This document shows, one piece after another, positions 34,597 to 44,416 of a stretch of DNA of 64,000 bases; the stretch's first letter is position 1; every line of letters begins with the position of its first letter. The DNA is taken from the NCBI RefSeq assembly GCF_001458215.1, contig NZ_CYTW01000001.1:558001-622000 (forward strand), read 5' to 3'. The stretch comes from Shimia thalassica. GTDB taxonomy: Bacteria; Pseudomonadota; Alphaproteobacteria; Rhodobacterales; Rhodobacteraceae. The notes under the pieces were generated by a model. That model was given only the letters and a program-made list of their open reading frames with translations, was not told the DNA's origin and did no database searches. The translations under genes were made by a program, and so were the position numbers.

Positions 34597-34620
34597 GGGT
34601 GCTTCGAATTCGAAGCACCC
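34597..34620. terminator. Perfect 24-bp palindrome after the LuxR-type gene
   Basis: A perfect inverted repeat centred on GAATTC, with 12-bp arms starting GGGTGCTTC, lies 30 bases after the luxR stop. No U-tract follows. It may form a terminator-type hairpin or be a protein-binding palindrome. Confidence 0.5.
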
Positions 34621-34920
34621 TGAGCCACTCACTCACATGACTATTGGAAAACCGGCTTTTGCACGGGATGGTACAAAAGTCTGACGCTTGGATGCAATAT
34701 CACCCAGGTGCCCGGCAGCGACCGTCTGGGGAAACAGTATTGGCGCGGGCAACGCCTCTCTCCGCATGTGAAACTATCGCATGAATCCAGTGCTGTCTGC
34801 TGAGGAAAACCTTAGTTTCGCCGTCACCTTAACTGTTATTTATGACAGTTTTCAGCTTCAAACCTGTTAATTGTGCCATGCAATTCTCAAATTATGCTGC
34901 GGTGCACGAATCGGAGGCGT
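34621..34920. other. Gene-free gap between convergent genes
   Basis: About 300 bases without a convincing gene. The only structure noted is the inverted repeat AACTGT (34831-34836) and ACAGTT (34845-34850) with an eight-base A/T-rich spacer, about 70 bases beyond the stop of the ketoacyl synthase gene. A 62-codon plus-strand frame at 34842-35030 overlaps that gene and has no good ribosome binding site. Confidence 0.5.
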
Positions 34921-36042
34921 TTAGTGACGACGCACCAAAATTGACCCTACGGAATATCCGGCCCCAAAAGAGCAGATCAAACCGTAGTCGCCAGCGTGTA
35001 AATCATCCGAGTTTTGCGAGAACGCGATGATCGATCCGGCCGAGGATGTATTGGCATAGTCTTGCAGGATATTCGGCTGTTCGCCGGGCTCTGGTGTGCG
35101 TCCCAGCACTTTCTTACCGATAAAATCATTCATCGACTTATTGGCCTGATGCAACCAGATGCGTTTGAGATCGGTGTTCTTGACGTCATTTTCTGCCATC
35201 TGGGCCAGAATGTGTTTGGACACCATTGGAAGAACTTCTTTAAAGACTTTGCGCCCATTCTGCATGAACTGCATGTCGCGGCGGTCTTCCATGCCATAGG
35301 GGCGCGAACGACGCAGAAAGCCGTTGTTGTTGCGAATGTTGTTCGAGAACTGGGTTGCGCAGCTGGTCGAGAGTATTTCGAAATACTCGCCTTTTGCGTC
35401 CTCTTCCCGTTCGATTACGGTCGCGGTGGCCACGTCACCAAAAATGAAGTGGCAATCGCGGTCGCGCCACTCAAGGTGCGCAGAACAGATTTCGGGGTTT
35501 ACGACAATCGCTTTGCGCACAGATCCGGCGCGGACCATATCGGCTGCGGCCTGAATGCCGAATGTTGCAGAAGAACAGGCAACGTTCATGTCAAAGGCAA
35601 ACCCACCTGCTCCCAAGGCTTCTTGGATTTCGACAGCAACGGCAGGGTAGGCGCGTTCAAGGTTAGAGGCCGCACAAATCACCAGATCAATGTCTTCGGC
35701 AGAGACCTGTGCCTGTGTCAGCGCCTTTTTACAGGCATCCAAGGCCATTTCGGCCATCAGTGAGACTTCGTCATCAGAACGCTCGGGTAGCAACGGATGC
35801 ATGATGTTCGGATCAAGCACGCCGGTTTTGTCGATGACATACCGCTGTTCGATGCCAGAGGCCTGAAAAATGAAATCGCTGGAGGAATGCGGTACGGGCG
35901 TTGCTTCTCCGGCTGCAATCGCATCGGCGTTTTTCTCGTTCATCAGATCCGCATAGCCGTTAAAGGCTTCAACCAATTCGTCATTGGTGATGACTTGATC
36001 TGGCGTAAAGACGCCGGTGCCTGTGATTGCTGGCTTGAACAT
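34921..36042 (-). CDS. Beta-ketoacyl-ACP synthase III-like enzyme
   Basis: The 373-residue thiolase-fold enzyme has the FabH triad: Cys156 in MNVACSSAT, His298 in WLHQAN and Asn331 in NTSSAG. It is about 55 residues longer than E. coli FabH, with extra sequence at residues 25-60, and resembles the larger FabH-like synthases of proteobacteria. It should condense a starter acyl-CoA or acyl-ACP with malonyl-ACP. No fatty-acid cluster adjoins it, so it may serve a special acyl chain rather than bulk synthesis. Confidence 0.85.
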   Translation of the reverse strand: MFKPAITGTGVFTPDQVITNDELVEAFNGYADLMNEKNADAIAAGEATPVPHSSSDFIFQASGIEQRYVIDKTGVLDPNIMHPLLPERSDDEVSLMAEMALDACKKALTQAQVSAEDIDLVICAASNLERAYPAVAVEIQEALGAGGFAFDMNVACSSATFGIQAAADMVRAGSVRKAIVVNPEICSAHLEWRDRDCHFIFGDVATATVIEREEDAKGEYFEILSTSCATQFSNNIRNNNGFLRRSRPYGMEDRRDMQFMQNGRKVFKEVLPMVSKHILAQMAENDVKNTDLKRIWLHQANKSMNDFIGKKVLGRTPEPGEQPNILQDYANTSSAGSIIAFSQNSDDLHAGDYGLICSFGAGYSVGSILVRRH

Positions 36043-36214
36043 GACGGACCTCTAGATTTTGCTGGGCTCTAGACATCACCTTAGCATGATAAAGGGTCAA
36101 GGGTTGCCTTAAGGTAAATCAGATGATCCCACCCGATTATAACCTGTTTTAAAGGAAATCCACGGTTTCGAGGGACCCGTTCCCTGCTTCGGCATTCAGG
36201 TACGTTGGCGCGCG

Positions 36215-36985
36215 TTACGCGCTGAAGGGATTATCCGGATATTCAACACCCGCGAGATAAAGTCCCTGTGGTGGACAAACGGGGCCACATCCGGACCTGT
36301 CACAGGCATCCAGTACGTCTTTTACCTTTGAGGGGGGCCACCCCCCCGCGCCGACACGTTCGAGTGTGCCGACAAAGCTGCGCACCTGGTTGTGCAGAAA
36401 CGATCGCGCCCTGACGTGGAAATGGATTTCAGGGCCCCAGAGTGTCTGAACACGCTCGACGCGCAACTCATCAAGCGTTTTGACCGGGCTTGCGGCCTGA
36501 CAGATCGAACTGCGAAAGGTCGTAAAATCATGGTTGCCAAGAAGGTGGTTCGCGCCTTCCTGCATCGCATCGACGTCCAGCGCATGGTTCACTTGCCAGA
36601 CCAGCCCGGCTTGATGTGTCGCCGGGGCCCGTCGCATCAGGATGCGGAACAGATAGCGTCTTTCCACCGCTGAGAAGCGGGCGTGCCACGTATCATCAAC
36701 TCGCTGGGCATCGACAATTGCGACAGGCAGCGGTTTGAGATGATGATTAAGTGCTTCGGACAGGCGGAACGGATCCCAGTCCTTTTGCAGATCGCAATGG
36801 GCGACCTGAGCCAACCCGTGCACACCGGCATCGGTTCGGCCCGCTGCCGCAATTGTATGTGGGCCGGGTTCAAGTTTGGCCAGCGCAGCCTCAATCGCCC
36901 CCTGAACCGAGGGTTGATCTGCCTGTCTTTGCCAACCGGCAAAAGGGGCACCGTGATATTCGACTTTGAGCGCAATTCTGGGCAT
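36215..36985 (-). CDS. truA: tRNA pseudouridine(38-40) synthase
   Basis: The 256-residue TruA modifies uridines 38-40 in the anticodon arm of many tRNAs. The catalytic Asp lies in GRTDAGVHG (about residues 48-56), and the family ends with FLHNQVR and related motifs. ATG 36985 gives the conserved opening [19 protein letters not shown]. It is a lone minus-strand gene next to the divergent ycjX gene. Confidence 0.95.
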   Translation of the reverse strand: MPRIALKVEYHGAPFAGWQRQADQPSVQGAIEAALAKLEPGPHTIAAAGRTDAGVHGLAQVAHCDLQKDWDPFRLSEALNHHLKPLPVAIVDAQRVDDTWHARFSAVERRYLFRILMRRAPATHQAGLVWQVNHALDVDAMQEGANHLLGNHDFTTFRSSICQAASPVKTLDELRVERVQTLWGPEIHFHVRARSFLHNQVRSFVGTLERVGAGGWPPSKVKDVLDACDRSGCGPVCPPQGLYLAGVEYPDNPFSA

Positions 36986-37106
36986 GGCGCTCGGATAACG
37001 CATTCGTGCCGGAAGGAAAAGCGGGGAGAGACCTTTGCAGTCTCCCCTCTAGCAATCTCATGCATCGGCCCCTAGGTTGAAACCAAAGTTAATTCAGGGG
37101 CGACAA

Positions 37107-38522
37107 TTGGTTATTTCCTCGTTGGCAGACAGCGTCACACGCAGCGTTGAAAGCGTGAGCGATACGATTTCGGAAGCCCTTTTTGAACCTGTGATCCGAT
37201 TGGGCGTCACCGGTCTGGCGCGCTCGGGAAAGACGGTTTTCATCACATCACTGGTTGCCAACCTGCTTGATCGTGGCCGGATGCCACAGCTGTCTGCACA
37301 GGCGGGCGGGCGTATTGTTGCGGCGTATTTGCAGCCACAGCCTGACGATACGGTGCCGCGGTTCGACTATGAAACCCATCTGGCCGCTTTGCTGGGGCCA
37401 GACCCGCAATGGCCGGACAGCACACGCGCGGTAAGCGAGTTGCGCCTGTCGCTCAAGGTGCAACCGACGGGGCTTCTTGGGGGATTGCAAGGGCCGCGCA
37501 CCGTGCATCTGGATATCATTGACTATCCCGGTGAGTGGTTGCTGGATCTCGGGTTGCTCGACAAAAGCTTTGATCAATGGTGCGACGAAACATGGAAATG
37601 GCTGGGCGAACGCGAGAGCGCACAGGGTTTTTTGAAGGCCGCCCGCGAAGTTGATGTCACCGCCCCTCATGAAGAGGCCACGGCGCAAGATCTTGCCAAA
37701 CGGTTCGCGTCGTATTTACAGGTGGCCCGCACAGAAGGGTATTACCGCTGTTCTCCGGGGCGGTTCCTGCTTCCGGGGGATCTGGCGGGTTCGCCCGCAT
37801 TGACGTTCTCGCCTATTCCTGTTGAGACTGCGTCCAAGAGGGGCAGTCTGCACCGTGAAATGGAGCGCCGCTTCGAGGCTTATAAATCCAAAGTGGTGAA
37901 GCCGTTTTTCAGGGACCATTTTTCCCGCATTGATCGCCAAATCGTTTTGGTTGACGCACTGGGAGCGATCCATTCCGGTCCTGAAGCCGTTGAAGACATG
38001 CGCAGTGCTATGTCCGAAATTCTGAGTGCGTATCGTCCGGGATCAAACAGCTTCCTTGCCCGTATATTGCGTGGAAAACGTATTGAGAAAATCCTCTTTG
38101 CGGCCACCAAGGCAGACCACCTGCATCATACGCAGCATCCGCAACTGACGGGAATCATGCAGGCCTTGACCAGAGATGCGTCGGACCGGGCGCGCTTTTC
38201 AGGCGCGGACACCTTGGCCCTTTCTCTGGCGTCACTTCGGGCCACAACAGAAGAAACCCTCAAGCATGACGGACGAGAGTTGGATTGTGTTCGAGGCACG
38301 TTACTGGAAACCGGCAAACAGGCGGCTTTCTTCCCGGGGGCCTTGCCCGAAGACCCCAATGTATTGCTGGCCCCTGCACGCGAGGGGGCCAAAACATGGT
38401 TGGATGGCGACTATCAGGTGATGAATTTTGCACCAGCCCAGCTCAGCCTGAAGCCGGGTGAAGGTCCGCCGCATATTCGGCTGGATCGCGCTGCCGAGTT
38501 CCTGATTGGAGATAAGCTATGA
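37107..38522 (+). CDS. ycjX: YcjX family GTPase-like protein
   Basis: The product (471 residues from TTG 37107; a TTG at 37077 would add ten) matches DUF463/YcjX, a P-loop protein linked to stress and phage-shock responses in gammaproteobacteria. The P-loop GLARSGKT is at residues 36-43 and the DIIDYPGEW block follows near 143-151. TTG 37107 has AGGGG six bases upstream. Its stop overlaps the start of ycjF (TATGA-type four-base overlap). The two proteins are thought to act together at the membrane. Confidence 0.88.
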   Translation: MVISSLADSVTRSVESVSDTISEALFEPVIRLGVTGLARSGKTVFITSLVANLLDRGRMPQLSAQAGGRIVAAYLQPQPDDTVPRFDYETHLAALLGPDPQWPDSTRAVSELRLSLKVQPTGLLGGLQGPRTVHLDIIDYPGEWLLDLGLLDKSFDQWCDETWKWLGERESAQGFLKAAREVDVTAPHEEATAQDLAKRFASYLQVARTEGYYRCSPGRFLLPGDLAGSPALTFSPIPVETASKRGSLHREMERRFEAYKSKVVKPFFRDHFSRIDRQIVLVDALGAIHSGPEAVEDMRSAMSEILSAYRPGSNSFLARILRGKRIEKILFAATKADHLHHTQHPQLTGIMQALTRDASDRARFSGADTLALSLASLRATTEETLKHDGRELDCVRGTLLETGKQAAFFPGALPEDPNVLLAPAREGAKTWLDGDYQVMNFAPAQLSLKPGEGPPHIRLDRAAEFLIGDKL

Positions 38523-39514
38523 CCAAAGGTCCCGTACTCATTGATCTGGAACATGACGAGGCACCTTCTGTTGCCGAAGCCCCGCCCGTACCAGACCTGA
38601 CACAAGTTTTGCCCGAAGGGCAGGCGATGCAGGTTGCGGCGCAATTGGCCGCGCGCAAACCGTCCCGTTTGTCCCGTTGGTTCTGGGGCCTTCTCGGGCT
38701 GATCCTTGGCACGGTGGTGTCTATTGCGGCTTGGAACTTTGTCACGGCTTTGCTGGCGTCGTCACCAATCCTCGGGATGATCGTTTCTGCGCTGGTCGCC
38801 GTGTTTGTTGTTGTATGCTTGGTCATTGCATTGCGCGAAGCGGCCGGATTTGCGCGATTGCGGCGGGTTGATTCTCTGCATCATGCGGCCGAGGCCGCCC
38901 TAGTCTCGCAAGACCTCAAAGAGGCGCGCGGTGTGGCCGATCAGCTGGGCCGTCTCTATCGGGGGCGTGCCGACACGGCATGGGGGCGAGAGCGCTTTGC
39001 GGAGCGTCGTGATGATGTGATGGACGCCGATGGGCTGCTGGCCTTGGCCGAAACAGAAATTCTGACCCCGTTGGATCAGGCGGCCCAGTCCGAAATCGAA
39101 ACCGCCGCGCGTCAGGTTGCTACGGTAACCGCATTGGTGCCCTTGGCATTGGCCGATGTCGTGGTGGCCATGACGTCTAACGTGCGCATGATCCGTCGCA
39201 TCGCCGAGGTTTATGGCGGGCGCTCGGGGACATTGGGCAGTTGGCGATTGTTACGCGCTGTCATGACACATCTGGTCGCGACAGGGGCGGTTGCCGTAGG
39301 GGACGACATGATCGGCACCCTTGCAGGTGGAGGCGTTCTGGCCAAGCTGAGTCGTCGTTTTGGCGAAGGTCTGGTGAACGGCGCTTTGACGGCCCGCGTC
39401 GGGGTGGCCGCAATGGAAGTGTGCCGTCCATTGCCGTTTGTTCAGGCAAAACGCCCGTCCGTTGCCGTGATCATCAAACGCGCCTTGACCGGCCTGTTCA
39501 GCGAGTCAGCCTAG
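38519..39514 (+). CDS. ycjF: YcjF/TIGR01620 family membrane protein
   Basis: The 331-residue protein has two adjacent membrane helices (about residues 54-75 and 80-102) and a C-terminal DUF697 domain. It is translationally coupled to ycjX. The 3' end overlaps the convergent globin gene by nine bases. Family and pairing are clear, the molecular role is not. Confidence 0.88.
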   Translation: MTKGPVLIDLEHDEAPSVAEAPPVPDLTQVLPEGQAMQVAAQLAARKPSRLSRWFWGLLGLILGTVVSIAAWNFVTALLASSPILGMIVSALVAVFVVVCLVIALREAAGFARLRRVDSLHHAAEAALVSQDLKEARGVADQLGRLYRGRADTAWGRERFAERRDDVMDADGLLALAETEILTPLDQAAQSEIETAARQVATVTALVPLALADVVVAMTSNVRMIRRIAEVYGGRSGTLGSWRLLRAVMTHLVATGAVAVGDDMIGTLAGGGVLAKLSRRFGEGLVNGALTARVGVAAMEVCRPLPFVQAKRPSVAVIIKRALTGLFSESA

Positions 39515-39919
39515 CATCGGCGGTAAATCCGCAGGGCGTCGGATCTGTTCGATTCCATAGCGGAACCCATTGCCAATGCGGTGGGCCAAAGCGGAAAACG
39601 CTTGGGCCAACTCTGGTGAAAGCGTGTCTTGCAAAACCTCGTCAAACAACCCCAGCCACTGGGCAAAGTGTTCGGGCTGAATTTCCGGCGTTTGCAAATG
39701 CACGCGCATGGGTTGGCCATCATACCCGCGTTCTTTGAGGATCGCATTACGCCAGAAAGCGGCGATTTTTTCTTCGTGCGCGGGCCACTCGTCGGCATCG
39801 ATATGGGCGGCAAACACGGGTCCCAGATCGGGGTGCTGTCGGATGCGGGCGTAGAATCGGGACACCACATCAGAAATTTCTTCGGGCGAGATTTCAAACA
39901 TCTGCAATGGATTGGACAT
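39506..39919 (-). CDS. Group III truncated hemoglobin
   Basis: The 137-residue 2-on-2 globin matches group III (TrHbP/ctb-type) proteins, with a proximal-His helix region and a conserved WxGxF/W-like core (around HFAQWLGLFDEVL). Such globins bind O2 or NO and are linked to low-oxygen or nitrosative conditions. ATG 39919 was chosen because upstream in-frame sequence is Cys-rich and unrelated. It ends in a nine-base overlap with ycjF and is divergent from the VIT1 gene. Confidence 0.85.
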   Translation of the reverse strand: MSNPLQMFEISPEEISDVVSRFYARIRQHPDLGPVFAAHIDADEWPAHEEKIAAFWRNAILKERGYDGQPMRVHLQTPEIQPEHFAQWLGLFDEVLQDTLSPELAQAFSALAHRIGNGFRYGIEQIRRPADLPPMLG

Positions 39920-40001
39920 GTCGGCCTCTGGTCTGGAGTTCACGTGGCATGTGGCATGGCGACAGCTTGAAGTGCAAGGGCACCCGGCGCATGATTGCCG
40001 C

Positions 40002-40712
40002 ATGAAGGATCATGGCCATTCACAAGAAGAAGTCGAGCGCCGGATCGGCGATCCGCCGGGGCGCGGTTACTTGCGTGACCTTGTTTATGGCGGGATTGAC
40101 GGATCGGTCACAACGTTTGCCATTGTGGCGGGGGTTGCAGGTGCGGGTCTGTCCCCACTGATCATTGTCGCGTTGGGCCTTGCCAATGTTCTGGCAGACG
40201 GGTTTTCCATGGCCGCAGGGAACTATTCCGGCACCAAGGCCGAGTTGGATGACATCGAACGCTTGCGCGAAATCGAGCTGCGCCATCTACAGGAACATCC
40301 CGAAGGGGAACGCCGCGAGATCCGTGAAATTCTTCGTCTCAAAGGTCTTGATGGGGCCGTATTGGAGGCCGCAACAGATGCGATTGCGCAAAACAAGGAA
40401 GCCTCGGTTCAGTTGATGCTGGAAGGGGAATACGGATTGGCTGGTGTGGACCCCCATCCGATGCGTGCCGCGGTCGCCACTTTTCTTGCCTTTTTGATTG
40501 CTGGCATGATCCCGCTTTTGCCATTCCTTTTGGGGCTGGATAACGCGTTTCGCCTGTCTGCGATTGCAACCGGCATGGTCTTTTTCGGGATTGGCGCATT
40601 GAAAAGCCGTTGGGCGCTGACCCCTTGGTGGCGTTCCGGTCTGGAGACCCTTTTGATCGGTGGGCTGGCCGCTGCCATTGCCTTTGGAGTCGGGACATTG
40701 TTCCACGCCTGA
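40002..40712 (+). CDS. VIT1/CCC1-type iron or manganese transporter
   Basis: The 236-residue protein has five membrane helices. The conserved GxxDG and DG.S.A.G.Y motifs are present (GGIDGSVTTFAIVAG; ADGFSMAAGNYSGTK), as is a cytoplasmic helical metal-binding region rich in Glu (residues about 85-140). Homologues move Fe2+ or Mn2+ out of the cytoplasm. ATG 40002 gives the family N terminus; upstream in-frame sequence overlaps the globin promoter. The sharing of a short divergent region with a globin suggests linked iron/oxygen control. Confidence 0.88.
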   Translation: MKDHGHSQEEVERRIGDPPGRGYLRDLVYGGIDGSVTTFAIVAGVAGAGLSPLIIVALGLANVLADGFSMAAGNYSGTKAELDDIERLREIELRHLQEHPEGERREIREILRLKGLDGAVLEAATDAIAQNKEASVQLMLEGEYGLAGVDPHPMRAAVATFLAFLIAGMIPLLPFLLGLDNAFRLSAIATGMVFFGIGALKSRWALTPWWRSGLETLLIGGLAAAIAFGVGTLFHA

Positions 40713-40975
40713 GACCTCTGTCGGTCACATGATCTTCCAGTGTTCGTCACTGCGTCGACACGGGCGAAGATGAAGCAGGCACTGCTTGCGTTTGAGCCTT
40801 TACGCCTTGGGGCAGCGGGCCTATAACGCGGGCCATGACCCGCCATTTCGCGATCATTATTCGAATTATTTGCCCGGCGCTCTGATACAGACGAGCCGCC
40901 GGGACAAGGCGTATGGAAATCCGCGCCGCCCCTCGCATTCCCGAACATGATCCGAACAGACAAGGACGCCAAAAG

Positions 40976-43885
40976 ATGTGCGCCGAAACTCCCGAATATA
41001 AATCCACTCTGAATCTGCCCAAGACCGACTTTCCGATGCGGGCGGGCCTTCCCAAACGCGAGCCCCAGTGGCTTGAGCGTTGGGCAGATATGGGCATCTA
41101 TGACCGCCTGCGTGAAAAAGAAGGTCGTGAACCCTTTACCCTGCATGATGGCCCTCCCTATGCGAACGGCCACCTGCACATCGGTCACGCCCTGAACAAG
41201 ACGATCAAGGACATGATCGTGCGCTCTCACCAGATGATGGGCTTTGATGCGCGTTACGTGCCGGGATGGGATTGTCATGGTCTGCCCATCGAGTGGAAGA
41301 TCGAGGAACAGTATCGCAACAAAGGTAAAGACAAGGACGACGTCCCTGTCATCGACTTCCGTCAGGAATGCCGCAAATTTGCCGAGGGCTGGGTTGATAT
41401 CCAGCGGGATGAATTCAAACGCCTCGGCATCACCGGCAACTGGGAAAATCCCTATCTGACGATGGATTTCCATGCAGAACGTGTCATTGCCGAAGAATTC
41501 ATGAAGTTCCTCATGAACGGGACGCTTTACCAAGGGTCGAAGCCCGTGATGTGGTCACCGGTTGAAAAGACCGCACTGGCCGAAGCCGAGATCGAATACC
41601 ACGATCACAAATCGCACACCATCTGGGTGAAATTCCCCGTTGTCCGCGCGGTCGAGCCTACTGGCGCGCGCTCGGGTCTGTTGGGTGTGAATGTTGTTAT
41701 CTGGACGACGACCCCTTGGACGATCCCCTCAAACCGTGCCATCGCCTTTAATCCAGAGCTGTCCTATGGCCTGTATAAAGTCACCAAGGCACCTGATGAT
41801 AACTGGGCGAAAAAGGGCGATCACTATCTTCTGGCGGATAATCTGGCCGAAGATGTGATGAAATCGGCCAAGGTCGAAGAATTCATCCGCAAGCGCGACG
41901 TAACAGCCCAGCAGCTGGACCTGATCATCTGTGGTCACCCGCTGCGTGGAGTCGAGGATGGTCAGGGTGAATGGGACTATGACGTGCCCATGCTGCCCGG
42001 TGATCACGTGACAGACGACGCCGGAACCGGTTTTGTGCACACCGCGCCAAGCCACGGCGCGGATGACTTTATCCTTGGGGTGAAGCATGGTCTGCAAATG
42101 ACGCACAACGTCATCGAAGACGGCTCGTTCCGTGCGTCGTTGCCTTTGTTTGGTGGTGAAGTGATCATCACTGCCAAAGGCAAGGAAGGCAGCGCAAACA
42201 CCGCCGTCATCAACAAGCTGGCCGAGGTCGGCGGGTTGATTGCCCGTGGTCGCGTGACCCACAGCTATCCGCACTCCTGGCGTTCGAAGGCGCCGGTGAT
42301 CTTCCGGAACACGCCACAATGGTTTGCGGCCGTGGACAAGGATGTCGAGGATGGACAGGACCAGTACGGGACTACGATCCGCGAACGCGCACTGACCTCG
42401 ATTGACAAACTGGTCAATTGGACGCCGCAAACAGGCCGGAACCGTCTCTATTCCATGATCGAAACGCGGCCTGACTGGGTGTTGTCTCGCCAACGCGCCT
42501 GGGGTGTTCCTCTGACGTGCTTTACCAAGAAAGACGCCTTGCCGACGGACGAAGATTTCCTGTTGCGCGACGAGGCCGTGAACGCACGCATCGCAGAAGC
42601 CTTTGAAGCGGAAGGTGCCGATTGCTGGTATGCCGACGGCGCCAAAGAGCGTTTCCTTGGAAGCGACTACAACGCTGACGATTACCAACAGGTTTTCGAT
42701 GTGTTGGATGTGTGGTTTGATTCCGGTTCGACCCACGCCTTTGTTCTGCGCGACCGTGAGGACGGAACCGCCGACGGGATCGCAGACGTCTATATGGAAG
42801 GCACAGACCAACACCGCGGCTGGTTCCACTCCTCCATGCTTCAGGCCTGTGGAACCTTGGGACGCGCGCCGTATCGCAACGTTGTCACGCACGGCTTTAC
42901 GCTGGACGAGAAGGGCAACAAAATGTCCAAATCGTTGGGCAATACCATCGTACCGGAGAAGGTCGTGCAACAATACGGTGCCGACATCCTGCGTTTGTGG
43001 GTGGCCCAAACCGATTACACAGCGGACCAGAGAATCGGACCTGAAATCCTGAAAGGTGTCGCTGACAGCTATCGTCGTTTGCGGAATACCATGCGGTTCA
43101 TGCTGGGTGCACTCGACAGCTTTAGCGAAGCGGATCGCGTCGCGCATGCCGACATGCCGCCGCTGGAACGCTGGGTGCTGCACCGTTTGGCAGAATTGGA
43201 CGAGAAAGTCCGCGAAGGTTACAAGTCCTATGACTTTATGGGTGTGTTCAACGCGATCTTTAACTTTGCGACCGTAGAGCTTTCGGCGTTCTATTTCGAT
43301 ATCCGCAAGGACGCCCTCTATTGCGACGGAGACACGGATCGCCGTCGCGCTACGCGCACGGTGCTGGATATCCTGTTCCATCGCCTGACGACATGGCTGG
43401 CGCCAATTCTGGTGTTCACCATGGAAGAAGTCTGGCTCGAGCGGTTCCCGGGCGAAAAGTCATCGGTTCATCTGGTTGATATTCCCGAAACACCGGCCGA
43501 GTGGCTGAATGCCAATCTGGCCAAGAATGTCTCTGAATTGCGTCGTGTGCGCCGCGTTGTGACCGCAGCCTTGGAAGTGGAGCGTCAGAACAAAGTCATC
43601 GGATCGAGCCTTGAGGCTGCGCCGGTGGTTCATGTGTTGGATGCCGATGTTATGGCAATTCTGCGCGTGCTGCCTGTTGATGACCTTTTCATCACATCGG
43701 GTGTCTCGCTCAGCAGTGATCCATTGCCAGATGAAGCGTTCCGCTTGCCAGAAGTCGACGGCGTTGGTGTTGTGTTTGAAAAGGCCGAAGGCGAAAAATG
43801 CCAGCGGTGTTGGAAAATCCTTCCCGACGTTGGCCAGCACAAGCACGTGGGCGTGTGTGGCCGCTGTGATGAGGCTTTGGGCTAA
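40976..43885 (+). CDS. ileS: Isoleucyl-tRNA synthetase
   Basis: The 969-residue class I synthetase charges tRNA-Ile. The HIGH motif appears as HIGH within GHLHIGHALN (about residues 59-68), KMSKS as KMSKSLGN around 649-656, and a C-terminal zinc-binding cluster CQRCWK...CGRCD at about 941-966. ATG 40976 gives the usual N terminus; an in-frame start at 40913 would only add unrelated residues. It is followed by an intrinsic terminator. Confidence 0.97.
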   Translation: MCAETPEYKSTLNLPKTDFPMRAGLPKREPQWLERWADMGIYDRLREKEGREPFTLHDGPPYANGHLHIGHALNKTIKDMIVRSHQMMGFDARYVPGWDCHGLPIEWKIEEQYRNKGKDKDDVPVIDFRQECRKFAEGWVDIQRDEFKRLGITGNWENPYLTMDFHAERVIAEEFMKFLMNGTLYQGSKPVMWSPVEKTALAEAEIEYHDHKSHTIWVKFPVVRAVEPTGARSGLLGVNVVIWTTTPWTIPSNRAIAFNPELSYGLYKVTKAPDDNWAKKGDHYLLADNLAEDVMKSAKVEEFIRKRDVTAQQLDLIICGHPLRGVEDGQGEWDYDVPMLPGDHVTDDAGTGFVHTAPSHGADDFILGVKHGLQMTHNVIEDGSFRASLPLFGGEVIITAKGKEGSANTAVINKLAEVGGLIARGRVTHSYPHSWRSKAPVIFRNTPQWFAAVDKDVEDGQDQYGTTIRERALTSIDKLVNWTPQTGRNRLYSMIETRPDWVLSRQRAWGVPLTCFTKKDALPTDEDFLLRDEAVNARIAEAFEAEGADCWYADGAKERFLGSDYNADDYQQVFDVLDVWFDSGSTHAFVLRDREDGTADGIADVYMEGTDQHRGWFHSSMLQACGTLGRAPYRNVVTHGFTLDEKGNKMSKSLGNTIVPEKVVQQYGADILRLWVAQTDYTADQRIGPEILKGVADSYRRLRNTMRFMLGALDSFSEADRVAHADMPPLERWVLHRLAELDEKVREGYKSYDFMGVFNAIFNFATVELSAFYFDIRKDALYCDGDTDRRRATRTVLDILFHRLTTWLAPILVFTMEEVWLERFPGEKSSVHLVDIPETPAEWLNANLAKNVSELRRVRRVVTAALEVERQNKVIGSSLEAAPVVHVLDADVMAILRVLPVDDLFITSGVSLSSDPLPDEAFRLPEVDGVGVVFEKAEGEKCQRCWKILPDVGQHKHVGVCGRCDEALG

Positions 43886-43919
43886 GGTCCTACACGACCC
43901 GAAACTTGCGTAATCTTGG

Positions 43920-43945
43920 GCGCCCCGCTTGCGGGGCGCTTTTTT
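43920..43945 (+). terminator. ileS terminator
   Basis: CGCCCCG, loop CTTG and CGGGGCG are followed by a run of six T, 35 bases after the ileS stop. Confidence 0.93.
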
Positions 43946-43963
43946 GTAGCGCAGGATGCGGGC

Positions 43964-44416
43964 ATGTTTGAAAGAACCGTGGATACCCCGACAGGGCCGA
44001 TGCGTCTTGTCGAAGACTATGGCGCCATCGTGCGCACCAACTGGGGGCAGGGCCGTCAGGACGACACACCTTTGCTGCTTGAAGCCGAAGCACAGCTCAA
44101 AGACTATTTTTCCGGAAAACGCGAAGCGTTTGATCTGCCCTTGCGAGTTGACGGATCAGATTTCCAACGTGCGGTGTGCGACGCGATGTTGGACATTCCG
44201 TTTGGATATACCTGCACCTATGGCGACATATCCAAAAAGCTTGGCGTACCTGCGCAGGCGGTGGGGCAGGCGTGTGGGGGAAATCCGATACCGGTGATCA
44301 TTCCGTGTCACCGCGTAATGGGGGCAAAAGGCCTGACCGGGTTTTCCGGCGCAGGTGGTGTTGAAACAAAGGTTCAGCTTTTGCGACTGGAAGGCGCAGG
44401 CGGCTTTTTGATCTAG
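43964..44416 (+). CDS. Methylated-DNA-[protein]-cysteine S-methyltransferase
   Basis: The 150-residue Ogt-type protein repairs O6-alkylguanine by suicide transfer to the cysteine of PCHRV (IIPCHRVMG, about residues 118-126). The helix-turn-helix part is complete (YGDISKKLGVPAQAVGQACGGNP). It has only a short N-terminal domain, as is common for this group. ATG 43964 follows the ileS terminator, so it has its own promoter. The end overlaps the convergent pcs gene by four bases. Confidence 0.92.
   Translation: MFERTVDTPTGPMRLVEDYGAIVRTNWGQGRQDDTPLLLEAEAQLKDYFSGKREAFDLPLRVDGSDFQRAVCDAMLDIPFGYTCTYGDISKKLGVPAQAVGQACGGNPIPVIIPCHRVMGAKGLTGFSGAGGVETKVQLLRLEGAGGFLI

Noticed and set aside
41729..43381. 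A 550-codon open frame antisense to ileS
   Set aside because: It lies wholly inside ileS, which has full catalytic motifs, and it shows no recognisable domain.
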